The notes beneath the pieces were generated by a model. It worked only from the letters and a program-made list of their open reading frames with translations, made no database searches and had not been told where the DNA came from. A program made the translations under genes and the position numbers. A stretch of 64,000 nt of DNA from CAVPJC01 sp963705155 (GTDB taxonomy: Bacteria > Chloroflexota > Anaerolineae > Anaerolineales > UBA4823): contig CAVPJC010000004.1 of assembly GCA_963705155.1 (NCBI GenBank), positions 1 to 64,000 on the forward strand, in the 5' to 3' direction. Below, one piece after another: positions 16,670 to 25,038 of the stretch (within the stretch, counting starts at the first letter, position 1; every line of letters starts with the position of its first letter).

Positions 16670-19124
16670 ATGGTCGCACCAGTTGCCTCGCCCAGCATCT
16701 CCGTAGCCGGAAATGTAGAGGGTTCTGTGATCGCAGGTGACAACAATTTTGTTGTTAACAGTAATCATGGAACCCTGGTTTACAAGCAGGCCGGGCCGCA
16801 GAGTCAGGCTGCGGGAGATGGCGCCAAAGCCGCCCCGGGCGCCGCGCTCCTTTTTGGGGCGCGAGCGGGAGCTGGCTGAGCTTCAACAACGCATCCTCAA
16901 ACGCGAGCCCGTGCTGCTGCAGGGGATGGAGGGGATCGGTAAATCCTACCTGGTGAAGCAGGCTGCCAATGCCGAAGCGGCTCTAGCCCTGCCCAACGGC
17001 GTCGTTTTCCTGGAAGGGGTCGACCAGACCGGGGCCGTGTTGGGGTGGGACGACATCCAGCAGATGCTGTTCGATGCGCTCTTCGAATTGGAGCCGCAGC
17101 TCAAGGTTTCGTTTGCATCGGCGCGCACCTACCTGAGCAACACCTCCCCGCTCGTCCTGCTCGACAATCTCAACTTAAATGAAGAAGCCCTCGACCGGCT
17201 GGCAGACCTGTTCCCAAATTCGCCGATTCTGGCCGTCTCAGCCCGAGGCCTGGACAGCGAGACTTTCGAGATTGTCAAGGTTGAGCCGCTCAAGCTGGAC
17301 GAGGCGGTCCAGCTGCTGGCGAACAAGACCAAAATCGACCTGGAAGGCGCCGACCGGACCCACCTGGAGAAAATTTGCACCCTGTTGAACTGCATGCCGC
17401 TGGCGATTGTGACCGTGGCCAACGCCGTACGCGAGCACGAGGTGGACCTGGCCGAGGCCCTGCTGGTGCTGATCCGCATCCAGGCCGAGGCGGCCCAGCC
17501 CAACAAAGCCGCGGTCGAGAGAAGCCTGAAATTCGCCAATCACTTCCTGAGCGACGGCGAGCGCCAAATGATGGCGATGACGGCGGCGGTTCCGGGCGTC
17601 TCGGCCAGCCGGGAATGGCTGGAAAACGCCTCCGGCGGGACGGCTGCCAGCGGTAAGCTGGAGAGCCTGGCCCTGCTGCAGGCCAACAGCCCGCGCCTGC
17701 GCCTGCATCCCGAATATGCCGCCCTGGTTCTCGAAAAGGCGGATGGGGACGCCATTCGAAGCGATTTGACGGTCAGCCTGATCGAGGCCCTGAAAGAGCG
17801 CTCCCTGGATTTCAAGTTCGTCAAGGATGAGCTGGGGAATATCCTGGGGCTGATCAACTGGGCGGCCGCTAAGGGGCGCTGGGGTGATGTGATCGCCCTG
17901 AGCCGCGGGGTGGATGCTTTCCTCACCCTGCGCGGGCTGTGGACTGCCTGGCGCAGTATCCTGGATCAAGCGCTGACGGCGGGCAGAGCGCTGGGCGACC
18001 CGGCCGTTGAGGCCTGGGCGCGGCACCAGCTTGGCACCCGGGCGATCGGCGCCGGGGACCTGCAGGAAGCGGCGGACCAGCTCAATCAGGCGCTCAAGCT
18101 GCGCGAGACGGCAGGCGATGAAATCGGGGCGGCTTTCACCCGGCATAACCTGAATTTGCTCGGCGCCCTGGGGTCGCAGCGCCCGCCGCGACAACCGGGA
18201 GGGCCAATCGGAGCGCGCCCCTGGAAAATTATCAGCAGCATCCTGATCGTGGGCCTGATCCTGATCCTGTTCAGCGGGGCGGCCTATGCAGCATTGATCT
18301 CTTCCGGGCGTGTGCGGCTGCCGCCGGGCGTGACCGTCCCCGGCATGGCGGCGACGGTGCCTGTTGCCCAGGCCGCGCAGGCGGCTCAGGGTTCTCCCGT
18401 GCCGGTGGTGGTATTATCGCCTTCAGAAACCTCAACCAGCGCCCCGACTTCGACAGGAACGGCGACCCCCACTCTGGCGCCCACCGCCACCTCAACCTCG
18501 ACCCAGACGCCGACCTTTACGCCCACGCCAACGGAAACGGCCACGCCCAGCCCGACAGCCACCGCCACCCTGACGCCCACCGCCACAACCCCGGCGCTGC
18601 CCATTGCCGTGGTCTCTGTGGGCCAGGCATTCTGCCGCTACGGACCGGCCGGTGTGTATCTGCCGGCGGACGATCTGTTCCAGGGCGACCGCGCTATTGT
18701 GAAGGGGCGCAACAGCTCCAGCACCTGGTTGTACATCCAGGTCGAGAAAGACGACCGCCACTGCTGGGCGGCCAAAAGCTCGTTCGAAGTGACCGGCGAT
18801 ATCAGCATCCTGGAGATCACTCCGTTGAGACTGCCGATTTCCAACGTGGCCTGCGACCCCACCCCGATCCAGGCCGTGCGCAACGGCGACACGGTAACCA
18901 TCAGTTGGAAGCAGTGCCACGTCAATCTGGGGGATGCGCGCGGTTACCTGTTGAACGTCAAAGTTTGCCAGAACGGCGTGTCGACCTCGCTGCTATTCCA
19001 GACCAATAACACCTCGTACGAGCTCACCGATCAGAAAGCGTGTTCCGGCGGCTCGAAGGGCACGCTGTACTCGGTGGATAAGCGCGGCTATTCCACGCCC
19101 TTCACCATCCCCTGGGCGCCTTAG
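16670..19124 (+). CDS. membrane-spanning STAND/NB-ARC-like NTPase with N-terminal GNVxGS motif (one frameshift)
   Basis: ATG 16670 begins MVAPVASPSISVAGNVEGSV; residues about 15-29 form GNVEGSVIAGDNNFV. Near 16800 one base too many shifts the frame; the main frame then gives PRSFLGRERELAELQQRI, a P-loop (GMEGIGKSYLVKQ, about 84-96), Walker B (LVLLDNLN), a winged-helix/TPR-like part (WARHQLGTRAIGAGDLQEAA), one transmembrane helix (SSILIVGLILILFSGAAYA, about 520-540), a Pro/Thr linker, an SH3b-like domain (FCRYGPAGVYLPADDLF) and an FN3-like end. By topology the ATPase is cytoplasmic and the SH3b/FN3 part outside. STAND NTPases oligomerise on sensing a trigger and activate an effector. The CHAT protease gene starts 14 bp downstream and carries a matching motif. 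Confidence 0.82.
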
Positions 19125-19138
19125 CGCGTAAACTCCGC

Positions 19139-20647
19139 ATGCAGAACATGGATCCATCCAACCTTCCCGGTTCGGTATTCAATTTGCTCAAGCCCTATCT
19201 GATGGATGGCGGCGCCGCCTTGGCGGGCGCTGCTGCCCAGGCGGCCTACGGCGATCTGGAGATCAGCCTGCACCGGCGGGCGGGCGCCGCCTCCCGCGCC
19301 TACAGCGTGGAGACGCGCTTCACCCCGCCGGGGAGCGCCTCCGAGATGCGTCTGGGCGCCGACGCCCCGGTCGAGATCGAGCTCGATGCCCCGGCTTTGA
19401 GCCGCCTGATCAACGCTTTCAATTCAATGGGCTACGGCCGGGCGTTAACCGCCGCCCTGTTCAAGCCCGAGCCGGTCAAGCTGGCCTTCAGCCAGGCCCT
19501 GGCGCGCAGCGCAGCCGGCGCCCTGCGCCTGCGCCTGCTCTTCGGCCCCACCGCCCAGGAGCTGCACGCCCTGCATTGGGAGACGCTGCGCAACCCGCTG
19601 GATGACAGCCCCCTGGCCGCGGATGCCAGAATATTGTTCTCACGCTACCTGGCCGGCTCGGGGGCGAGAGAGGTAACCCTGCGCCCCAAAACCGCCCTGC
19701 GCGCCCTGCTGGCAGCCGCCAACCCCGTTGACCTGGCCGATTACAGCCTGGCCGCCATTGATGTGGACGGCGAGCTCGATCGCGCCGCGCAAAGCCTGAA
19801 AGGGGCGCGCCTCACCCGCCTGCCTTCCGACACCGGAGGCTGCACACTGCCTGCGCTGGTGCGCGGCCTGCAGGCCGGCTGCGACATCTTCTACCTGGCG
19901 GCGCACGGCAGCCTGGCCCAGGAGCAGCCCTGGCTGTGGCTGGAAGACGAGAATGGGAAGGTGCAGCACGTCGCCGGGGCCGATCTGGCCGGGCAGGTGC
20001 GCCTGCTGGAAAACCCCCCGCTGCTGGTGGTGCTGGCGTCCTGTGAGTCAGCCGGTGCAAGCACCGGAGCCGGCAACAGTGATGGCGACGCCCTGCAGGC
20101 CCTTGGCCCGCTGCTCTGCGAAGCCGGCGTACCGGCGGTGATCGCCATGCAGGGCAAGATCGCCCTGCAGAGCATCCGGCGCTTCATGCCGGTTTTCTTC
20201 GAGCGCTTGCAGCAGGACGGGCTGGTGGATCGCGCCCTGGCGGCGGCCCGGGCGGTGCTGGCCGCTTCCGGCGCCCCCGACGCCTGGATGCCGGCCCTGT
20301 TTATGCGCCTCAAGGACGGCTCGCTCTGGCCGCCCTCCGCCGAGAGCGCCCCGCCGCCCCTGCGCAAGCTGTGGAGCCTGATCGGGACCCGTTTTGCAGG
20401 CAAGCCCGCCGCAGAAGGCGCCATCGAAGATTTGATGGCCGATGCGGACGACCCCGATAACCAGGAAGCCTTCACCATCCAGCTCAAGAAAGCCCTGCGC
20501 GACGACCCGCTTTTTGCCGGGGAGCTGAGTGCCATCGTTGCCGCCAGCCAGGCGGGCGCCGCCTCCGGCGGCACGGTGATCAACATCGGCGGCAATGTGG
20601 GGGGCAGCATCGTGTTTGGCAATAACAATACGATCGGCAATTCGTGA
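19139..20647 (+). CDS. CHAT-domain (caspase-like) protease with C-terminal GNVxGS motif
   Basis: 502 residues from ATG 19139. The C-terminal half is a CHAT peptidase: catalytic His in FYLAAHGSLAQ (His256) and Cys in VVLASCESAGAS (Cys302), preceded by LHALHWETLRNP, a conserved block near the domain start. Residues about 410-470 look like an all-helical linker. The last 20 residues include GNVGGSIVFGNNNTI, nearly the same as GNVEGSVIAGDNNFV at the start of the neighbouring STAND protein. CHAT proteases are clan CD cysteine peptidases used in bacterial immunity and cell death. No signal peptide, so cytoplasmic. Inference: the STAND protein activates this protease through the shared motif. Confidence 0.88.
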   Translation: MQNMDPSNLPGSVFNLLKPYLMDGGAALAGAAAQAAYGDLEISLHRRAGAASRAYSVETRFTPPGSASEMRLGADAPVEIELDAPALSRLINAFNSMGYGRALTAALFKPEPVKLAFSQALARSAAGALRLRLLFGPTAQELHALHWETLRNPLDDSPLAADARILFSRYLAGSGAREVTLRPKTALRALLAAANPVDLADYSLAAIDVDGELDRAAQSLKGARLTRLPSDTGGCTLPALVRGLQAGCDIFYLAAHGSLAQEQPWLWLEDENGKVQHVAGADLAGQVRLLENPPLLVVLASCESAGASTGAGNSDGDALQALGPLLCEAGVPAVIAMQGKIALQSIRRFMPVFFERLQQDGLVDRALAAARAVLAASGAPDAWMPALFMRLKDGSLWPPSAESAPPPLRKLWSLIGTRFAGKPAAEGAIEDLMADADDPDNQEAFTIQLKKALRDDPLFAGELSAIVAASQAGAASGGTVINIGGNVGGSIVFGNNNTIGNS

Positions 20648-21072
20648 GGCGAGAATGAGAGAATCGAGAACGGGGGAGTGAGCGGAGAGCAGAGAACAGA
20701 AATCGGTGGACCGTCCAAATTGGATGATTATCCATCCGACGCCACAGGTAGGGGCGCAGCGAAATCGAACGCACCGCCTGTCATACCCAAAATCCCACCG
20801 CCCTCTGTAGGGGCGCAGCGAAATCGATAGCACCGCCAGTTGTACTCTAAACCCGCTGCGCCCTGCTTTTGAAACAACCCCTTTTATTACCCTCGATCAA
20901 GCAGAAGGTAGCTACCAATTTTTTAATTCGTTTAGAAATATCCAAAACGGCAAGTATCTTAATTAAACGTAATATGCTCAAACATGATTTCCGGATGCTA
21001 CTTATAGTCTGTAGCCTGTTAGTAGCGTCCCAGGTATCCTGATTCTCAGCATCTAGGTTCAAGGAGTTGGGA
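20648..21072. repeat. intergenic stretch with two diverged MITE-related units
   Basis: 425 bp without a supported gene. At 20743-20790 and 20799-20875 a unit with TAGGGGCGCAGCGAAATCGA followed by GCACCGCC occurs twice in tandem, the second ending in CTGCGCCCTGCTTTT. It resembles the 117-120 bp MITE family but has CGCAGCG in place of CGAAGCG. The remaining AT-rich 190 bp lead into the XRE gene; no clear promoter was found. Confidence 0.6.
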
Positions 21073-21285
21073 ATGAGCGAGGATATCCTTCGGCGTTTGG
21101 GATTTACAATCCGCAAGTTGCGTGAACAGGCGAATATTTCCCAGGAGAGGTTAGGCTATCTCTCAGGCTTACACCGCACCTATATTGGGGCGATTGAACG
21201 GGGGGAACGCAATCCATCAGTTTTAAGTCTAAAAAAAATTTCAGACGCGCTAAACGTCACAGTAGGGGACCTGTTCGATGAGTAG
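21073..21285 (+). CDS. XRE-family helix-turn-helix regulator
   Basis: 70 residues, ATG 21073 with AAGGAG upstream. The whole protein is one HTH_3 domain: LGFTIRKLREQANISQERLG (helices 1-2), YLSGLHRTYIGAIERGERNP (recognition helix and turn) and LKKISDALNVTVGDLFDE. Such single-domain XRE proteins bind an operator and often autoregulate defence or restriction operons. Its last 8 nt overlap the start of the downstream gene (ATGAGTAG), so translation is coupled and both belong to one operon. Confidence 0.9.
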   Translation: MSEDILRRLGFTIRKLREQANISQERLGYLSGLHRTYIGAIERGERNPSVLSLKKISDALNVTVGDLFDE

Positions 21286-23225
21286 AGCGTATTATGCGGC
21301 TCCCGTCGATATATTTCTAAAAGAAAACCCTCTGACCATTTTAGGGAATTTAGCAGATCAACATGAATTTGGTTTAGAAGATCAGCAAAAATATGCCTGG
21401 AAAGTACAAATTGATGTCCTTAAGAAGGCATTGGTCAATATTTCCGGTTACATATTCATTGAATTTTCAATTCCTAGAATGGGCAAACGGGTGGATGTAA
21501 TTCTGGTGGCAGGTGGGATCATATTTGTCATCGAGTTCAAAATTGGAGAGAAAGATTACCCATCGCATGCTTTGGAACAGGTCATGGATTATGCTTTGGA
21601 TTTAAAAAACTTCCATGAGACTAGTCATAAGCCGCCAGTTGTACCCATACTTGTTGCGACAGAAGCCAGGAATGAATAGATTCCGCTCAAGGTTTACGAT
21701 GATGACATTTATAAGCCATTACGGGCCAATCTCGCAACATTAGCAATTCTATTACATGATTGCCTGCAGACCATATCTACCTATCCCTTAGACCCAATAG
21801 CCTGGGAAGCTGGACAATATAAACCAACCCCTACCATTATCGAAGCTGCCCAGGCATTGTATCGACGACACGAAGTTCACGAAATTACGCGCTCCGATGC
21901 TGGGGCAATAAATCTTAGCGAAACATCGGAGACGATTGACAGGATTATTGAACAAACAAAACTAAGCCAACAAAAAACAATCTGCTTCATTACCGGCGTA
22001 CCAGGAGCAGGAAAAACTTTGGCAGGATTGAACATCGCCAACCGAAGATTGCAGATAGGCCGCGACGAACACGCTGTGTTTTTATCAGGCAATGGCCCAT
22101 TGGTTATCGTTTTACGTGAGGCATTAATTCGGGATGACATTTCCAAAGGGCAAAAGAGAAAAGATGCAAGGCGGAATGTAGAAACTTTTATCCAAAACAT
22201 CCATCACTTCCGGGATGAGTATCTCGATAATCAAGCAGCACCGTTAGAGAGGGTAGTGATTTTTGACGAAGCTCAGCGTGCCTGGACTAAAGATCAAGCA
22301 GCAAGTTTTATGAAACGTAAGCGAGGAAAACTCAATTTCACAATGTCGGAGCCAGAATTCCTCATCAATGTAATGGACAGACATACTGACTGGTCTGTCA
22401 TCATCTGTTTAATCGGCGGGGGCAGGAGATTCATACAGGGGAAGCTGGATTGACCGAGTGGTTCTATGCTATTCAAAAGTATTTTCATCACTGGCGAGTG
22501 TTTGTTTCCCAACAAATTACTGACGCTGAATACCTTACTGGCAAAAAGCCAGTTGATCTGCTCCCCGCGAGCCAGATAACCGTGGAGGATCGGTTGCACT
22601 TGGCGGTGTCAATACGTTCATTCCGCTCAGAAAAAGTTTCAGCCCTGGTAAAGGCAATTCTGGACTGCAATATGGCTACAGCTCAAACATTGTACACGCA
22701 GGTAGGGAGCAGGTATCCTATCTATTTGACGCGTAGTTTACAACAGGCTCGAAATTGGGTTCGTCAGCATCCGCGCGGCGGTGAGCGTTATGGATTATTA
22801 GCCAGTTCAGGCGCGGCACGTTTGCGCCCTGATGGGATTTTTGTTAATTCTGATATCGAAGTCGAACACTGGTTCCTGGATAATCGACAGGATGTAAGAT
22901 CATCCTATGCCATGGAAGGGATAGCTACCGAGTTCGACATTCAAGGCTTAGAATTAGATTGGGCTGTGGTAGCCTGGGATGCTGATTTGCGTTATAGAAT
23001 TGGTTTTTGGGATATAAGGCTTTTAAGGGTAACAAATGGCTAACAGTTAGGGATGCTACCCGGCAAATTTATCTAAAAAATTCTTACCGAGTCCTTCTTA
23101 CCCGTGCTCGACAGGGTATGATAATCTTTATACCTTCTGGCGACGAAAACGACGCAACCCGTTTGCCCTCATTTTATAATAGCACATTCGAATATCTCCG
23201 TAATGTTGGGCTCCAGATAGTCTAG
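21278..23225 (+). pseudogene. PD-(D/E)XK-like plus DUF2075 (SF1-type) ATPase/helicase, disrupted
   Basis: About 650 codons. The first 130 residues contain KRVDVILVAGGIIFVIEFKI, fitting a PD-(D/E)XK nuclease core (D...E-x-K). An in-frame TAG at 21677-21679 interrupts, after which the same frame continues with IPLKVYDDDIYKPLRANLA. Then Walker A FITGVPGAGKTLAGLN, Walker B VVIFDEAQRAW, a shift near 22430 in a G run (frame restored as GGGQEIHTGEAGLTEWF), motif III-VI parts (FDIQGLELDWAVVAWD), a shift near 23015 and motif VI VLLTRARQGMIIFIP. DUF2075 proteins are DNA/RNA helicase-like. With the XRE gene it looks like a nuclease-helicase defence module, now probably inactive. Confidence 0.75.
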
Positions 23226-23354
23226 TTAAGTGCCTTGCGCTAGCAAATCCACACGAGGAAGATGGAGGGCAGGGAAACTACGAATGTGTGAAAAACCAGC
23301 ATTCTTAAGGAGAGCATCTATGCTAAGATTCAAGGCACACCACAGAGGCGCAGG

Positions 23355-23414
23355 ATGAACGATGCAGGCCAAACCTCGGTTAATCTGCTATTCCTGTTTG
23401 GCGAGCTAGCTTAG
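23355..23414 (+). other. 19-codon mini-ORF resembling the start of the 31710 gene, directly before a terminator
   Basis: ATG 23355 preceded by GAGGCGCAGG; encodes MNDAGQTSVNLLFLFGELA and stops at TAG 23412-23414, one base before a terminator hairpin. The peptide resembles MDDKGKIPLLLVYLFGDRA at 31710 and MDDDGKIPLLLEYLYGEAA at 24150. It may be a relic of the same gene family or a leader peptide. Evidence is by resemblance only. Confidence 0.35.
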
Positions 23415-23444
23415 ATCGCCCGGTCATCCCCGGGCGATTTTATT
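23415..23444 (+). terminator. Rho-independent terminator
   Basis: Nine-pair stem ATCGCCCGG / CCGGGCGAT with a short loop, followed by TTTTATTT. It ends transcription from the DUF2075 operon and the mini-ORF. Confidence 0.8.
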
Positions 23445-23576
23445 TACCTTACGCAGATGCAGCCGGTAGGTTCCGGGTCTGGCAATTGCTCTACCCGGGC
23501 AGCAGGCTGCCGGCATCGACATCACCTGCATTTCTTCGTCAGAGAGGCGGGCAAGTTGCGGCTGAGGAACGCAAAC

Positions 23577-23801
23577 CTATTCAACCCAATCCAGGAACCT
23601 GTACCATAAACCTGCCAGCGGCAGGTACCAGGCACTGCCGTTGTACAGCCCCAGCGGCGCTCCGGGGAACGGGAAAGAGGCGAAGAGATGCTCCCGCAGC
23701 ATCCCGGCCAGCATGGCCTCGGCGGCGGTCTTGCCCAGGTGGGTGGCCATGGCGGCCCCGTGACCGGCGTAGTCCAGGGCATACGAGTGTTCGTGGCCCT
23801 T
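23577..23801 (-). pseudogene. C-terminal remnant of a FAD-dependent oxidoreductase
   Basis: Minus-strand frame with EHSYALDYAGHGAAMATHLG and FPFPGAPLGLYNGSAWYLPL, ending at 23577. These are typical end motifs of DAO-type FAD oxidoreductases (a GYxGHG flavin-contact block followed by the C-terminal helix). Only about 75 residues remain, with no FAD-binding N-terminus. A shorter copy of the same remnant lies at about 28920-29040. Confidence 0.6.
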
Positions 23802-24240
23802 CATTCGTGGATAGCCCGGCCGGGGAGTGCAGCAATTTCCCCTCACCCTGAAGAGGTCTTGTGGTCACCACGGGCAGACCCTCACCCCGGCCCAACGGCG
23901 CAAACGACGCTGCTCTTTGCCCCTCCCCCAAAGGGGGGAGGGCAGCGGGCGGGCTTCAGGGGGAGATTCGAGGAGGCGGCATGCCCATACTGCCGGGAGA
24001 TATGGAAAAATGCAGCTTGCTCTTAATCGAACATTTGCGCTAGATTTAGTGGGTAAAAGCCGCTCGCACTTCGTGGGCTACGCAAAAAAAATAAGATTGC
24101 TTCGCGAAGAGCGCTCGCAAAGACATTTCGTTTATACAAGGAAGGCACAATGGACGATGACGGCAAAATCCCGCTGCTGCTGGAGTACCTGTATGGAGAG
24201 GCGGCGGAGGCAGCGCAAGGTAGGGCTTCGGAACAGCTGC
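23647..24240 (+). repeat. segmental repeat, copy A
   Basis: Shares 23665-23950 with copy B (28908-29190), and 23875-24050 plus 24140-24235 with copy C (31482-31800). It contains the FAD-oxidoreductase remnant, a hairpin made of GCCCCTCCCCC / GGGGGGAGGGC, and the promoter and first 31 codons of the gene seen whole at 31710. A separate insert of about 75 bp at 24058-24130 (CTCGCACTTCGTGGGCTACG) recurs at 34028-34090. Confidence 0.75.
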
Positions 24241-24332
24241 TGGGTGACCGTCCAGTGGTGCTGGACCGCGAGTTTAGTCCGCCTTCCCTGAAAATTATAC
24301 AATATATTGACATCATCTATACGCTCTGGTAA
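24150..24332 (+). pseudogene. truncated 5' copy of the tyrosine-recombinase-like gene
   Basis: ATG 24150 behind GGAAGGCACA. Residues 1-31 (MDDDGKIPLLLEYLYGEAAE and on to SEQLL) match the start of the gene at 31710; the remaining 29 residues are unrelated, and the frame ends at TAA 24332 inside the promoter of the ABC gene. Where the 31710 copy has an in-frame TAG, this one has CAA (Gln), which suggests the ancestral codon was Gln. Confidence 0.6.
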
Positions 24333-24335
24333 GAT
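24307..24335 (+). promoter_or_regulatory. promoter of the MacB-like ABC operon (leaderless)
   Basis: Perfect TTGACA at 24307-24312, 17-nt spacer, TAAGAT at 24330-24335. The start codon at 24344 lies where transcription should begin, so the mRNA is probably leaderless. Confidence 0.7.
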
Positions 24336-24343
24336 TCATCCGC

Positions 24344-25036
24344 ATGAACCCTTCAGACGCTTTTATCGACATACGCGGCCTGGACAAGGCCTTCAGCGAG
24401 GGCGACCAGCGCCGCCCGGTGCTGCACGACCTGACCATCGGCTTTGACCGGGGCGAATTCACCGCCATCCTGGGCAAGAGCGGCAGCGGCAAAAGCACCC
24501 TGCTCAACCTGCTTTCCGGGATCGATTTCCCCGACCGGGGCGAGATCAGCGTCGACGGCCTCAACCTGACCCGCCTGGACGAGCAGCAGCGAACCCTTTT
24601 CCGCCGCGCCAAAATCGGCTTTATCTTCCAGTTCTTCAACCTGATCCCGACCCTGACGGTGGGGGAGAATGTCATGCTCCCGCTGGAGCTGAACGGCATC
24701 GAAGGCCCGCCCGCGGTGCAGCGGGCTAAGTCCCTGCTGGAGACGGTCGGGCTGGCCGGGCGCTGGAAGGCCTTCCCTGACCGCCTCTCGGGCGGTGAAC
24801 AGCAGCGCGTGGCAATTGCCCGAGCCCTGGTCCACAACCCGCTCATCCTGCTGGCCGACGAGCCGACCGGCAACCTGGACGAGGACACCGGGCGCCAGGT
24901 GCTGGAACTGTTGGACCGCCTGAGCCGCCAGGCCGGGCGCAACCTGGTGATGGTCACCCACAGCCTGGAGGCCGCCGCTCCCGCCGACCGGGTGCTGACC
25001 CTGCGTGACGGCCGCCTGGAGCCTTTCAAGGTCTGA
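24344..25036 (+). CDS. ABC transporter ATP-binding protein, LolD/MacB type
   Basis: 230 residues. Walker A is LGKSGSGKSTLLNLL, the Q-loop FIFQFFNLIPTLTV, the signature LSGGEQQRVAIARAL and Walker B LILLADEPTGNLDE, with the switch His in VTHSLEAA. The GNLDE after Walker B is typical of the LolD/MacB/FtsE group, which works with FtsX-type permeases in mechanotransmission or lipoprotein/peptide export. The permease gene starts 2 bp after the stop. The protein is full length and intact. Confidence 0.92.
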   Translation: MNPSDAFIDIRGLDKAFSEGDQRRPVLHDLTIGFDRGEFTAILGKSGSGKSTLLNLLSGIDFPDRGEISVDGLNLTRLDEQQRTLFRRAKIGFIFQFFNLIPTLTVGENVMLPLELNGIEGPPAVQRAKSLLETVGLAGRWKAFPDRLSGGEQQRVAIARALVHNPLILLADEPTGNLDEDTGRQVLELLDRLSRQAGRNLVMVTHSLEAAAPADRVLTLRDGRLEPFKV

Positions 25037-25038
25037 GC

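Noticed and set aside
17238..18194. 318-codon minus-strand ORF opposite the STAND gene
   Set aside because: It has no motifs. The plus strand shows Walker A, Walker B and a TPR-like region in the same interval.
16670..23225. Search for a gasdermin-like or other pore-forming partner of the CHAT protease
   Set aside because: No small ORF with a gasdermin-like fold or a membrane-lytic C-terminal tail was recognised between or after the two genes. The substrate of the protease remains unknown.
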